NCBI RefSeq assembly: GCF_900184995.1
Contig: NZ_LT860099.1
Coordinates: 894,269-958,268, forward strand
Reading direction: 5' to 3'
Length of the DNA: 64,000 nt
Source of the DNA: Konateibacter massiliensis
GTDB lineage: Bacteria > Bacillota > Clostridia > Lachnospirales > Lachnospiraceae
Positions 31,584 through 39,611 of the stretch are shown one piece after another. The notes beneath the pieces were generated by a model, which saw nothing but the letters and a program-made list of their open reading frames with translations, did not search any database and was not told the origin of the DNA. How positions within the stretch are numbered: the first letter of the stretch is position 1; each line of letters begins with the position of its first letter. The position numbers were made by a program, and so were the translations under genes.

Positions 31584-33872
31584 TTATTCCACTCCTTTTA
31601 GAGCATCCACCATATCAATCGTTTTTACCTTGCCGGACAACAAGGCATTTACAAGCATGGATACCAAAAAGGTTCCCAGCATGGAGTAAGCATAGGATAA
31701 AGCAGATACCACCGGCACCATATCCTGTGCTTCCGATAGGGTGGAACAAAGGACTGCAAGAAATTGATAACCGATTGGCATACCAATCAGAATACCTGCC
31801 ACCGTTACCCATACATTTTGTGCCTGCAAAATCCCTCTGATTTTTCTGCTGCTAAAACCAAGCACTTTTAAGGTTGCAATTTCTCTGGTCTTCTCTACAA
31901 AGGTAAGCACTCCAAGATTGTATAAAACTACAATTCCAAGAACAACAGCGGCTGCAATTAAAATACCGACCATGATATTCATCATTTCCATGGTTTCGTC
32001 CATATCTTCTTTTAGCTGAGATATGTTTTGAATGCCCTGAATATCATCTTTATCTGCCAAATTATTCTGTGGCGTCTGATTCGTCAGCAACGCCGTAGGT
32101 TCAAATGCATATTCCAACTTTTCAAAGGTCTCTCGGTTCATGGAAATTCCTTGATTGGAAGGGGAGCGATACAACTGTTCAATCCTTGTCATCACCCAAC
32201 GCTCATCTCCTATCATATGCCATTTGATAAAATCTCCAACCTCTACGCCAAGATTTTGGGCCATCTTATAGGAAAGCGCAATTCCATTTCGACTCAACTT
32301 CATGTGGTCGAGCTCTTCATTCTGAAAATGAATATAATTTCCGTCATCCAGTACCGTAATGCTTCCTGTTTTTATGACATCCTCCGCCGCTATTTCAATT
32401 GAACTTTCTTCAATGAGCTGTCCCGCATACTGGTTCGCGTAATCAATCTTGCTGGAAGCGGCTGTTTTTTCATTAAAAAGAATTTTGGTATTGCTTGTCA
32501 TCAGCTCCTCGTACATCCAATATGCCATATCACCAACCGAATCCTTCATTCCAAAGGCACACACCATAAGCATCGTACAGCCTATGACTCCCACTACCCC
32601 CATAAGAGTACGCATTTTATTCCGAATCATATCTCGATAATTCCACTTCACAGAAAAACTGAGTTGATCCCATATCTTGCTTGTTTCAATAAAGGTAGGC
32701 TTGCTTTTCTTTGGGACCGGAGGCTTTAACGTTATTGCAGGAGGGTCTCTCAACTCTCTTCTGCATGCCAGATAGCTTACCAGCGTCGAAACAAGTACAT
32801 TGATAATGATTGCCAGATAGGAGTTGTTTGAAACCGTCGTTTTCCAAACTGGAAGAATATACGCCTCCATCATGTTTGCTCGAAAAAGAAGCGGCAAATA
32901 AAGCCATCCCACGCAGGCTCCCGTAATGCCTCCCACCAGACTGATAAAAAATCCGTAAGACATATAGTGGTTTGTGATGGTATTCTTAGTAAAACCTAAC
33001 GCCTTTAATGTACCTATTTGAATCCTCTGATTGGCAGTCATACGTGTCATAGTCGTCACGATACCTAATATAGCAATCAGCAAAAATACTACAGGAAATA
33101 AAAAGCCCATCATGATATGCTGTTCCTTTTCTCCGTCAAAGGTCGCATAGCTTAAATCCTGCTTTCGATCTGTCACCACCAAATCTTTTGAGTCCAGCGC
33201 AGCTTTTATACTGTCTTTCATTCTTGTTATATCTTGCTGTTTATCCATATCAACGATTATCTGATTATATACGAGCTGCTCCTGGACAGGAAATTCCTTG
33301 CCGGACAAAAAGCCATAGCCATAAGCGCCGTAATCAGGCATCATCGCTCCCTCATCCGCCAAATAAAACACATATTCCGGATGAATAATCAATCCTTTGA
33401 TTTCCTCTGTAATTCTCAAGCCGTTGAATTCAATGGTGATGGTATCCCCGACGTCCAATTTCTGCTCCTTGGCAAATAATTCATCCAGCCAAATCCCCTC
33501 TTCCTGCGCATTAAATTCCACTCCGCTTTTTATAAAGAGCCGGGATACCTCATTTTCTTCTATAAAATTCAACTCCATATATGGATTGTTATCCAGATTG
33601 GCGGTTCCACTAAGCTGCAATCTTCTGCTTGCATGATTAATTCCTGCTATTTGGCTGATTTGCTTTACATCCTCACTGGTGAAAGTTTTACCCATCACCC
33701 ACAAATCTGCCAGATTTGTCTCCTCATAATAAGAAGATGCGGAGGAACCAAGCCCGTTTCCTTCTGCATCCAACCCGACAAAAACCATCAGTCCCAAAAA
33801 AGACATAAGAAAAATAGAAATAAACTGCATCTTATTTTTCAATAAATCCCGCCATAATTTATGTTTTAGCAT
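31584..33872 (-). CDS. FtsX/MacB-type ABC permease, 762 aa
   Basis: A large permease with a first segment near residues 15-37, a long extracytoplasmic domain (about 40-255), three segments (about 257-375), a second extracytoplasmic domain, and a last group of three (about 630-760). The two FtsX domains, each with four segments in total, are typical of the MacB/LolC-like class of mechanotransmission transporters. The N-terminal 'MLKHKLWRDLLKNKMQFISI' is the common amphipathic entry. It lacks an ATPase domain; the partner is the gene upstream, whose stop codon overlaps its ATG by one base (TAATG). Probably it exports peptides, antimicrobials or another toxic compound with the HlyD-type adaptor. 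Confidence 0.9.
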   Translation of the reverse strand: MLKHKLWRDLLKNKMQFISIFLMSFLGLMVFVGLDAEGNGLGSSASSYYEETNLADLWVMGKTFTSEDVKQISQIAGINHASRRLQLSGTANLDNNPYMELNFIEENEVSRLFIKSGVEFNAQEEGIWLDELFAKEQKLDVGDTITIEFNGLRITEEIKGLIIHPEYVFYLADEGAMMPDYGAYGYGFLSGKEFPVQEQLVYNQIIVDMDKQQDITRMKDSIKAALDSKDLVVTDRKQDLSYATFDGEKEQHIMMGFLFPVVFLLIAILGIVTTMTRMTANQRIQIGTLKALGFTKNTITNHYMSYGFFISLVGGITGACVGWLYLPLLFRANMMEAYILPVWKTTVSNNSYLAIIINVLVSTLVSYLACRRELRDPPAITLKPPVPKKSKPTFIETSKIWDQLSFSVKWNYRDMIRNKMRTLMGVVGVIGCTMLMVCAFGMKDSVGDMAYWMYEELMTSNTKILFNEKTAASSKIDYANQYAGQLIEESSIEIAAEDVIKTGSITVLDDGNYIHFQNEELDHMKLSRNGIALSYKMAQNLGVEVGDFIKWHMIGDERWVMTRIEQLYRSPSNQGISMNRETFEKLEYAFEPTALLTNQTPQNNLADKDDIQGIQNISQLKEDMDETMEMMNIMVGILIAAAVVLGIVVLYNLGVLTFVEKTREIATLKVLGFSSRKIRGILQAQNVWVTVAGILIGMPIGYQFLAVLCSTLSEAQDMVPVVSALSYAYSMLGTFLVSMLVNALLSGKVKTIDMVDALKGVE

Positions 33873-34579
33873 TACCAGCTCACCTCATTTGCATCAATCG
33901 GGTTCTCATTTATTGTAATACTTTCTATTCCGCCGTTTTTCACCCGTATCACCTTATCTGCAATCTCTGCAAAGAAGCTGTTGTGAGTCACCATAATAAC
34001 CGTGTGTTTCTTCTCACTGCTCATCTTTTGCAGCAATTCGAGTACCCCTCGTCCCGTCTCCGTATCGAGAGCACCCGTAGGCTCATCACATAATAAAAGC
34101 TTCGGATTCTTAGCCAATGCCCTGGCAATGGAGGTCCTTTGCTGTTCTCCTCCCGACATCTGTGCCGGAAACTGGTGCATATGTTCTTCCAGTCCAACCG
34201 CCTTTAGACATTCCTTTGGATCAAGGGTATTTTCTTCGATATCCTTCATCAGCGCAACGTTTTCATATGCAGTTAGGGTCGGTATTAAATTATAAAACTG
34301 AAATACAACACCTACATTTCTCGCACGGTACTCCGTGAGCTGGTTATCGTTATATTTTGTAATATCCTTTCCTTCAAAAATAATCGAGCCTTCTGAGGCA
34401 GTGTCCATTCCTCCGAGCAGATTCAAAAGAGTACTTTTGCCTGCACCGCTGGGTCCCAGTATCACTACCATCTCTCCTTCATTTATCACTAAATTGACAT
34501 GGTTTAATGCATAAAAAATTCGGTCACCGCGTTGGTAGGATTTTGCAACCTGCTTAAATTCAATAATTGGATTCCCCAT
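33872..34579 (-). CDS. MacB-type ABC transporter ATP-binding protein
   Basis: A 235-residue ATPase. The start is set at ATG 34579 behind GGGGGTAGCAG; the longer frame to 34636 lies inside the adaptor gene and lacks a site. Walker A is 'GPSGAGKST' (about residues 41-49), the Q-loop 'VFQFYNLIPTLTAYEN' has the LolD/MacB signature, then 'MSGGEQQRTSIARAL', 'LLCDEPTGALD' and 'MVTHN'. The class couples ATP hydrolysis to mechanotransmission through FtsX-fold permeases. It overlaps the permease gene by one base, and its start lies 5 bp after the adaptor stop. All three should assemble as one exporter. Confidence 0.93.
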   Translation of the reverse strand: MGNPIIEFKQVAKSYQRGDRIFYALNHVNLVINEGEMVVILGPSGAGKSTLLNLLGGMDTASEGSIIFEGKDITKYNDNQLTEYRARNVGVVFQFYNLIPTLTAYENVALMKDIEENTLDPKECLKAVGLEEHMHQFPAQMSGGEQQRTSIARALAKNPKLLLCDEPTGALDTETGRGVLELLQKMSSEKKHTVIMVTHNSFFAEIADKVIRVKNGGIESITINENPIDANEVSW

Positions 34580-34583
34580 TCTG

Positions 34584-35954
34584 CTACCCCCTAATTCCTG
34601 ATGCCTTTTTCCCGATGCTGCTATCGGTAACCGCATCTGTTATGACCTGCTCTCCTTCTGTCAACCCATCTACAACCTCTACCAGATTATTTCCTTCAAT
34701 TCCCTTAGAAAAATACTTTTTGGCTATCACTCCGTTTTCAATAACATAGCAGTAATCTCCTTCATCATCCGTATACACCGCCAAGGAAGATACCGCAAGA
34801 ATATCTGTTTTTTCTTGTATCAATATATCTGCGTCTGCCTCCAGACCTATGTAAATTTTATCATCCGGCTTCTCAATATGCAGCTCTACCAAAACCTCCG
34901 GCTTATCAGAACCTTCTACTTCTGCCATCTTATTAATTTTACTGACTGTTGCGTCATATTTATTTCCCGCAACGCTGACTGTTGCCTTTTGCCCCTCTTC
35001 AATTTTGCCGATATCATACTTCGATACATTCATCGTTACCTTTAAATCGTCATAGCTTTCTAATACCAACAGCTTCGTTCCCTTCGGCACCATGGCTCCT
35101 TCCTCCACATTCAGGCTTGTCACAATCCCGTCAAACTCTGCTGTTATCCCCTGTGTTGCCTTTAAAAGCTCCTCTTCTGCCTGACTTTGTGTAAGCTGTG
35201 ATGACTCTCCCGCCGCCTTTAACTGTTCTCGTGAGGCACTGTCAATCATGCTTGCATCCGCTGTCTTTTGCTGTGCTTTATATTCAGACTGGGAAGTCAG
35301 AAGCTGGGTAAGCTCCGTCTGGTGATATGCCAAATCTCCGGTTAAGGAGGCAACATCATAACTGTCATAATTCTCCTGAAGCTCATCAAGCTGCTTTTGC
35401 TGCTTCTTTAGTTGGGCCGCATCTGTTACAGCCGCCATCTGCGTTGTAAGCGCGGTTATTTCTGCTGCCACCTCCTGTGCACTTGTAAGAGATTCCTGTA
35501 TACTGGAAACAGCATTTTTTTCATCGGCTATCTGCTGTTCTAATATTTCGAGAGAGGTCGCTGCATTGTTATAATTCACATTGTTTTTTGCATTACTGTT
35601 CACGCTTGCCTGATACCCTGCATCACTGGCTTTTGTTCCAAGTTTTGCCTGTTCCACGGCATTCTCCAAATCCGACGTATCAAAGGAAATCAGCTGTTCC
35701 CCTGCCGTTACGCTGTCTCCCTTTTTTACTGCCACTTCATAAATCCCTGCCGTCACATTAGAATAATAGGACTTTACGTTTTCACTTTCCACATTTCCGC
35801 TCACCTCCACAATCTGCGTGATTGAATTTTTGGAGGTCTGCTCTGTTGTAAGCTTCAACGGTTTATTACTATATAGTGTATAGCCTGCAATTAAAATTGC
35901 GGCGGTACAAACAATTATGATCCCATTCAGCCAGTACTTTTTTTTCATACTCAT
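34584..35954 (-). CDS. HlyD/MacA-type membrane-fusion adaptor
   Basis: A 456-residue adaptor with a single N-terminal membrane segment (about residues 9-27), then a biotinyl-lipoyl half motif ('AGIYEVAVKKGDSVTAGEQLISFD'), a long coiled coil (about 90-240 with heptads rich in Gln, Ala and Glu) and the second lipoyl half, 'GIVTSLNVEEGAMVPKGTKLLVLE'. Beta-barrel and membrane-proximal domains follow, ending 'VDGLTEGEQVITDAV'. This is the RND/MacA-type adaptor architecture used in Gram-positives together with MacB-like ABC transporters. ATG 35954 has GAAGGAGATA. It is the first gene of the three-gene exporter operon under a divergent TetR regulator. Confidence 0.92.
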   Translation of the reverse strand: MSMKKKYWLNGIIIVCTAAILIAGYTLYSNKPLKLTTEQTSKNSITQIVEVSGNVESENVKSYYSNVTAGIYEVAVKKGDSVTAGEQLISFDTSDLENAVEQAKLGTKASDAGYQASVNSNAKNNVNYNNAATSLEILEQQIADEKNAVSSIQESLTSAQEVAAEITALTTQMAAVTDAAQLKKQQKQLDELQENYDSYDVASLTGDLAYHQTELTQLLTSQSEYKAQQKTADASMIDSASREQLKAAGESSQLTQSQAEEELLKATQGITAEFDGIVTSLNVEEGAMVPKGTKLLVLESYDDLKVTMNVSKYDIGKIEEGQKATVSVAGNKYDATVSKINKMAEVEGSDKPEVLVELHIEKPDDKIYIGLEADADILIQEKTDILAVSSLAVYTDDEGDYCYVIENGVIAKKYFSKGIEGNNLVEVVDGLTEGEQVITDAVTDSSIGKKASGIRG

Positions 35955-36007
35955 TTATCTCCTTCTGCTATATGCTTGTCAATTAATCTGAAATCCATTT
36001 CATATTT

Positions 36008-36036
36008 ATTATAAATATTTCCTTTTTTATTGTCAA
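36008..36036 (-). promoter_or_regulatory. Promoter of the exporter operon
   Basis: On the minus strand TTGACA (plus 36031-36036), a 17-bp spacer and TATAAT (plus 36008-36013), about 50 bp before the adaptor ATG. Confidence 0.85.
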
Positions 36037-36043
36037 CAGAAAC

Positions 36044-36059
36044 ATGAAACTTTTTTCAT
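36044..36059. promoter_or_regulatory. Probable TetR operator between the divergent promoters
   Basis: ATGAAA (36044-36049) and TTTCAT (36054-36059) form a 16-bp palindrome with a four-base centre. It is placed between the adaptor promoter (36008-36036) and the regulator promoter (TTTACT 36061-36066, TATAAT 36084-36089, 17-bp spacer). A single bound repressor could silence both. Confidence 0.6.
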
Positions 36060-36124
36060 ATTTACTTTTTTATTATTTAAAGTTATAATAAATTATTACT
36101 ACGATTAGGAGGTGTATTTTTGCT

Positions 36125-36721
36125 TTGCAGGAAATCAGAGAACCAAAACAAAAACGCTCGATTGAGAAAAAAAACAAAATTATAATAGCCGGATATGAAC
36201 TATTCTGCGAAAAGGGATATTACAATACTAACACAGCGGAAATCGCCAAAAGAGCCGGTGTTTCAACCGGTATTGTTTATAATTATTTTGCTGATAAAAA
36301 GGATATTTTTAACTCCGCCTTAGACTATATGAAAGAAAATATTCAGACGTCCATGTTGGACAGCCTGCAAACCTTCCAGTCAGATATTGATTTGAGAACT
36401 GCGGTAGAAAATATTATCGATATCACGCTGGATATACATCTTTCTGCATTGAAAATACATGAAGAAATTACTGCCATGGCCCATTTGGATGAGGATGTGA
36501 ACAACTTTTTCAAAGAATTCGAGGAGAACTTAATCGGCAAGTTAGCCGAAATTCTTATCTTGCACGGATTGCATATTGAACATCCACACGAAAAGCTCCA
36601 TATTGCTTATAATATGGTAGAAAATTTTTGTCATGAAACGTTATATCACAATCATGCGTGTGTGGACGAGCAGGTTATGAAGGAAATCATTATTGACACA
36701 ATTGTTCATATGATATTGTAA
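36125..36721 (+). CDS. TetR-family repressor of the exporter operon
   Basis: A 198-residue regulator starting at TTG 36125, behind AGGAGGTG at 36107-36114. The TetR_N helix-turn-helix is 'TAEIAKRAGVSTGIVYNYFADKKDIF' (residues about 38-63), with 'GYELFCEKGYYNTN' before it; the C-terminal domain is helical with many His residues toward the end ('HGLHIEHPHEKLH', then 'HETLYHNHAC'), which could bind a metal or a hydrophobic ligand. It is divergent from the HlyD/ABC exporter operon with an ATGAAA-N4-TTTCAT palindrome between the two promoters, the classic arrangement for drug- or peptide-induced exporter control. Confidence 0.9.
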   Translation: MQEIREPKQKRSIEKKNKIIIAGYELFCEKGYYNTNTAEIAKRAGVSTGIVYNYFADKKDIFNSALDYMKENIQTSMLDSLQTFQSDIDLRTAVENIIDITLDIHLSALKIHEEITAMAHLDEDVNNFFKEFEENLIGKLAEILILHGLHIEHPHEKLHIAYNMVENFCHETLYHNHACVDEQVMKEIIIDTIVHMIL

Positions 36722-36840
36722 TTCCAAAACGGGCAAGCCCGTATCAATTCCCTCTCTCTCGCTCCCGTGGAACTTGGCACTTTATCGCGCCAAATGCAGT
36801 CACGAAATGACATCTTCCACTTGCATTCGTGCACATAATA

Positions 36841-36902
36841 TAAATTATCGGAAGAAAACCAAGCACGAGCGACGCGAGTATTTGGTTTTACCTGATAATT
36901 TA
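36841..36902. repeat. Palindromic intergenic repeat, copy 1 (62 bp)
   Basis: TAAATTATC at the left end pairs with GATAATTTA at the right, with an inner AAAACCAA/TTGGTTTT pairing. The loop carries GCACGAGCGACGCGAGTA. Copy 2, of equal length, is at 36958-37019. The surrounding 36722-37035 stretch has no gene that I can support. Confidence 0.7.
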
Positions 36903-36928
36903 GCGACAAAACAACGTTTTGGAGCGTT

Positions 36929-36953
36929 ATCAGAAGTGATTTTTACTTCTGAT
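36929..36953. repeat. Hairpin between the two 62-bp repeats
   Basis: ATCAGAAGT (36929-36937) and ACTTCTGAT (36945-36953) form a perfect 9-bp stem around a 7-base loop, located between the two 62-bp repeat copies. Confidence 0.65.
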
Positions 36954-36957
36954 AATG

Positions 36958-37019
36958 TAAATTATCGGAAGAAAACTAAGCACGAACGAAGTGAATATTG
37001 GGTTTTACCCGATAATTTA
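36958..37019. repeat. Palindromic intergenic repeat, copy 2 (62 bp)
   Basis: Same length and end sequences as copy 1 at 36841-36902; the inner stem keeps compensating changes (TAAATTATCGG with CCCGATAATTTA), and the loop (GCACGAACGAAGTGAATA) diverges, which suggests that the fold is what is kept. Confidence 0.7.
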
Positions 37020-37035
37020 GGAGCTTAAGATTTAG

Positions 37036-37140
37036 GAACTGCCGGCTGCCATTGATTATATCGATTGGAAGCAAAGCTTTTATGATCATGTCCTTTTAGG
37101 TAAAACTAAATACCATAGTAATTTGATCAATATTGTCTAA
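37036..37140 (+). pseudogene. C-terminal remnant of a lost gene
   Basis: From 37036 an open stretch of 34 codons ends at TAA 37140 and reads like the end of a real protein ('AAIDYIDWKQSFYDHVLLG'), but an in-frame TAG directly precedes it (37033-37035) and it has no start or ribosome binding site. Together with the neighbouring palindromic repeats this suggests a gene eroded to its last codons. The parent family is not recognised. Confidence 0.35.
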
Positions 37141-37150
37141 AAAGAATAAA

Positions 37151-37190
37151 ACAAACAGCCTGCAAACTATAATAGCTTGCGGGCTGTTTG
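37151..37190 (-). terminator. Terminator of the 49-codon gene
   Basis: CAAACAGCCTGCAA (37152-37165) pairs with TTGCGGGCTGTTTG (37177-37190) with one G-U pair. On the minus strand it is followed by a T-rich stretch (TTTTATTCTTTTT). Confidence 0.8.
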
Positions 37191-37208
37191 GGGTTTGGTA
37201 TAGTTAAA

Positions 37209-37358
37209 CTAGTTTTCGGTTTCGCCTGTCTCTACATCTATGCATCCATCTGGAAACTCTGGAGAACAGACGGAGCGTTCCTGGTTCTGAGTGATTTCGT
37301 TTCCGTTTTGCGTACTTTTTTTACTTTGTTGATTTGCAGAATTTTGGGTTTTTTCCAT
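37209..37358 (-). CDS. Orphan 49-residue peptide with own promoter and terminator
   Basis: A 49-codon frame from ATG 37358 to TAG 37209. AAGGAGG precedes the ATG at ideal spacing, a TTGTAT-17-TATACT promoter lies at plus positions 37400-37428, and a strong terminator ends it, so this is a complete small transcription unit. The peptide begins with a polar, Gln/Asn/Ser/Lys-rich segment (MEKTQNSANQQSKKST) and ends with an acidic segment holding two cysteines seven residues apart (CSPEFPDGC) and 'VETGETEN'. No signal peptide or membrane segment is visible. I recognise no family; a regulatory small protein or a precursor peptide are both conceivable, and no modification enzyme lies next to it. Confidence 0.55.
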   Translation of the reverse strand: MEKTQNSANQQSKKSTQNGNEITQNQERSVCSPEFPDGCIDVETGETEN

Positions 37359-37399
37359 AATATGTCCTCCTTGCTATTATTGTAAAAGTAATATTTTTA

Positions 37400-37428
37400 A
37401 GTATAGCATGATTTCTACGCAAATACAA
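37400..37428 (-). promoter_or_regulatory. Promoter of the 49-codon gene
   Basis: On the minus strand TTGTAT (plus 37423-37428), a 17-bp spacer and TATACT (plus 37400-37405), 42 bp before the ATG. Confidence 0.65.
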
Positions 37429-37464
37429 CATTGAACGTCAAAACTTTTGTATCTTGAAAAAGCC

Positions 37465-37499
37465 TTATGAAAAGCCATCGGCATAGTGCTGATGGCTTT
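37465..37499 (-). terminator. Terminator of the sugar ABC operon
   Basis: AAAGCCATCGGCA (37471-37483) pairs with TGCTGATGGCTTT (37487-37499) around a three-base loop with one G-U pair. It lies 14 bp after the permease stop codon at 37513. Confidence 0.8.
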
Positions 37500-37512
37500 C
37501 ATTCATTTCATT

Positions 37513-38418
37513 CTATTCTTTCACTCCCCCGAGTGCAACTCCCGCAATAATGTATTTCGATAATGCAAAGTAAACTACAAATAATGGTAATACAGTAAGC
37601 AGCAAGCCTACATAGATAACTCCGTAATCAGAGCGGAACTGCTCACTTCGAAGCACCTGCACAAACATCGGCAATGTATACTTTGTAGAAGAAGAAAGAA
37701 TAATTGATGGTGTATACAGGTTGTTCCATGAAGCGATGAAGGCAAATATCGCCTGTGTTGCGATAGCCGGTTTCATAAGCGGTACCGCTATCGTGTTAAA
37801 GGTGTAAAACTCTCCTGATCCGTCAATTCTTGCCGCATCAATGATTTCTAACGGCAATGCGGTCTTCATGTACTGTCTCATGAAAAATACAGTGGCCGGA
37901 GCTGCAATCGCCGGAATAATAAGCGGTAAGTAGGAATCGTTTAATCCAATTTGAATCATGAACTTATAAAATCCGATGATGGAAACCTGTGTCGGTATCA
38001 TCATAATTGCAAGGATAAAGGACCATGCAAATCTTCTGAGTTTAAAATCATATACATACACTCCGTATGCCGTCATACTGGAGAAATATACGGTAAATAT
38101 CGTTGCCGGAACCGATATGGTAAGACTGTTAAGCATAGCCTTCACAACAGGCGTTCCGACTCCTGCCGACTTATCGGCAAGCTTAGCAATGTTCGAGAAA
38201 AACTGGTTGCCCGGCAAGAAGGATAATCCCTGCTGTATCGCAGCACTTGGTCTTGTTGCATTGATTATCAATATGTAAAAAGGCAATATACTCATGATAC
38301 ATAATAAAATACAAATGATGTTTCGAAATAATTTTTGTCGTCTTATATTTTTGCTCAGGCTTTCTAAGTTGTCGCCCGAAGTTTTCATTTCCTTAATAGG
38401 AACTGCTCGTGTACTCAT
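37513..38418 (-). CDS. Carbohydrate ABC transporter permease (MalG-like)
   Basis: A 301-residue permease with six membrane segments (the first at about residues 33-53). The EAA loop reads 'EIIDAARIDGSGEFYTFNTIAVPLMKPA', residues about 195-222, the CUT1-class signature. The ending 'YIIAGVALGGVKE' is typical of the MalG branch, where the C-terminus reaches the ATPase. It should form the inner-membrane channel with the permease at 38421-39425. The operon contains no ATPase gene; as usual for CUT1 systems in Firmicutes a shared MsmK-type ATPase elsewhere probably serves it. ATG 38418 has AGGAG. Confidence 0.92.
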   Translation of the reverse strand: MSTRAVPIKEMKTSGDNLESLSKNIRRQKLFRNIICILLCIMSILPFYILIINATRPSAAIQQGLSFLPGNQFFSNIAKLADKSAGVGTPVVKAMLNSLTISVPATIFTVYFSSMTAYGVYVYDFKLRRFAWSFILAIMMIPTQVSIIGFYKFMIQIGLNDSYLPLIIPAIAAPATVFFMRQYMKTALPLEIIDAARIDGSGEFYTFNTIAVPLMKPAIATQAIFAFIASWNNLYTPSIILSSSTKYTLPMFVQVLRSEQFRSDYGVIYVGLLLTVLPLFVVYFALSKYIIAGVALGGVKE

Positions 38419-38420
38419 GC

Positions 38421-39425
38421 TTATGCTCCTTTCTTCCTTTTTCTAGACTTCTTTTCCTCATTGTCACCAAGAACAAAGAAAAAGAACATACTGATAATAA
38501 GTGTTACTAAGAATAATACAACCGAAGCTGCTCCCGCTTTACCAAAGTCTTTACTTGCCAAGGTAAGCTTTCTTATGTACATTGTAATCGTGGTCGAAGC
38601 AAAATCCGGAAGACCGTCTCCGCCTTGATTTACGTTGAACAAGGAAGGAATATCATACATCTGTAAGCCGCCGATTGCAGATGTTACCAATACAAATAAT
38701 GTGATCGGCTTTAGAAGAGGCAATGTAATGTGAAAGAAAATCTGTTTGCTGCTCGCCCCATCCACCCTGGATGCCTCATATAAGCTAGGACTGATACCTA
38801 ATATTCCGGCAATCAAGACAATCATCGTATTTCCATACCACATCCAGAACTGAATAAATGCAATCAATAGCTGGGTAGGAAGCTTGTGATCCATAAAGTC
38901 ATAGTTCGCTGGAATAACACTTAGATTTTTTAAAAATTGTGTCATAGGTCCGTTAATACTGAACAGGGAATAGAATAATACTGCAAGACTCGCCGCTGTG
39001 ATGATATTCGGCATAAACATTGTTACTTTAAAGGCTCCCTGTGCCTTCAGTTTAACTCTTGTATCGGTAAACCAAGAAGCCAATAACAAAGATAGAAGAA
39101 TCTGTGGTATAAAGTTAAGCATCCACATAAAAATCGTATTTCCCAATGCTTTAAAGGTAAAGGTATCAAACAGTACCGCACCCTCTTTTCCTGTGTTAAT
39201 GAACGCATTGGCTATGTTTTTGAAGCCAATGAAGTTCGGTCCGACTACCTTTAATCCCTTTGAGTAATATTCCATAAAACTCATCCATATTGTATAAATC
39301 AATGGCCACAACTGAAAGATTGCATATACAATAAAAAATGGGGCAATAAACAGATATCCGTACCGTCCGTATTCTACTGTTCTTCTTTTCTTCCTCACAT
39401 TGTTTTTCTGACTAATATCAGCCAT
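38421..39425 (-). CDS. Carbohydrate ABC transporter permease (MalF-like)
   Basis: A 334-residue permease with six membrane segments and a first segment at about 26-48. The EAA loop reads 'LYEASRVDGASSKQIFFHITLPLLKPI' (about residues 217-243). I set the start at ATG 39425, which GGAGTG serves at suitable spacing; an in-frame GTG at 39437 would overlap that site. The basic, polar C-terminus (EEKKSRKRKKGA) lies in the cytoplasm. It pairs with the MalG-like permease two bp downstream and lies after the binding protein gene, but a 174-bp intercistronic region with strong hairpins separates the two. Confidence 0.92.
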   Translation of the reverse strand: MADISQKNNVRKKRRTVEYGRYGYLFIAPFFIVYAIFQLWPLIYTIWMSFMEYYSKGLKVVGPNFIGFKNIANAFINTGKEGAVLFDTFTFKALGNTIFMWMLNFIPQILLSLLLASWFTDTRVKLKAQGAFKVTMFMPNIITAASLAVLFYSLFSINGPMTQFLKNLSVIPANYDFMDHKLPTQLLIAFIQFWMWYGNTMIVLIAGILGISPSLYEASRVDGASSKQIFFHITLPLLKPITLFVLVTSAIGGLQMYDIPSLFNVNQGGDGLPDFASTTITMYIRKLTLASKDFGKAGAASVVLFLVTLIISMFFFFVLGDNEEKKSRKRKKGA

Positions 39426-39453
39426 ATTGCTTTTCACTCCTTACCTTTTATAA

Positions 39454-39566
39454 TTTTAGCTATTTTATAGCTCCAAAGTCTAAATCATCTTTCCTATTTT
39501 GGTGCTATAAAATAGTTAAAATGATGATAATTTTTGTTATGCCAGCACAAAATGTACTGGCATAAC
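39454..39566 (-). promoter_or_regulatory. Intercistronic hairpins between binding-protein and permease genes
   Basis: An 18-bp stem (39454-39471 with 39504-39521, one mismatch) and a perfect 10-bp stem (39536-39545 with 39557-39566) lie between the binding-protein stop at 39612 and the permease start. No U-run follows either on the minus strand, so they are more likely mRNA-stabilising or translation-limiting structures than terminators. Such hairpins are a known way to make more binding protein than permease. Confidence 0.6.
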
Positions 39567-39611
39567 AATGGTTTGCAGGCTCCATGTTACATCCTGCTCA
39601 TCAGCCTTTAC

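Noticed and set aside
36774-37028. An 84-codon plus-strand frame encoding two copies of a peptide with 'NYRKKTKHER' and 'VLPDNL'.
   Set aside because: The repetition comes from the two 62-bp palindromic repeats, the frame has no ribosome binding site, and the DNA changes keep hairpin pairing and not the protein, so I treat it as chance coding.
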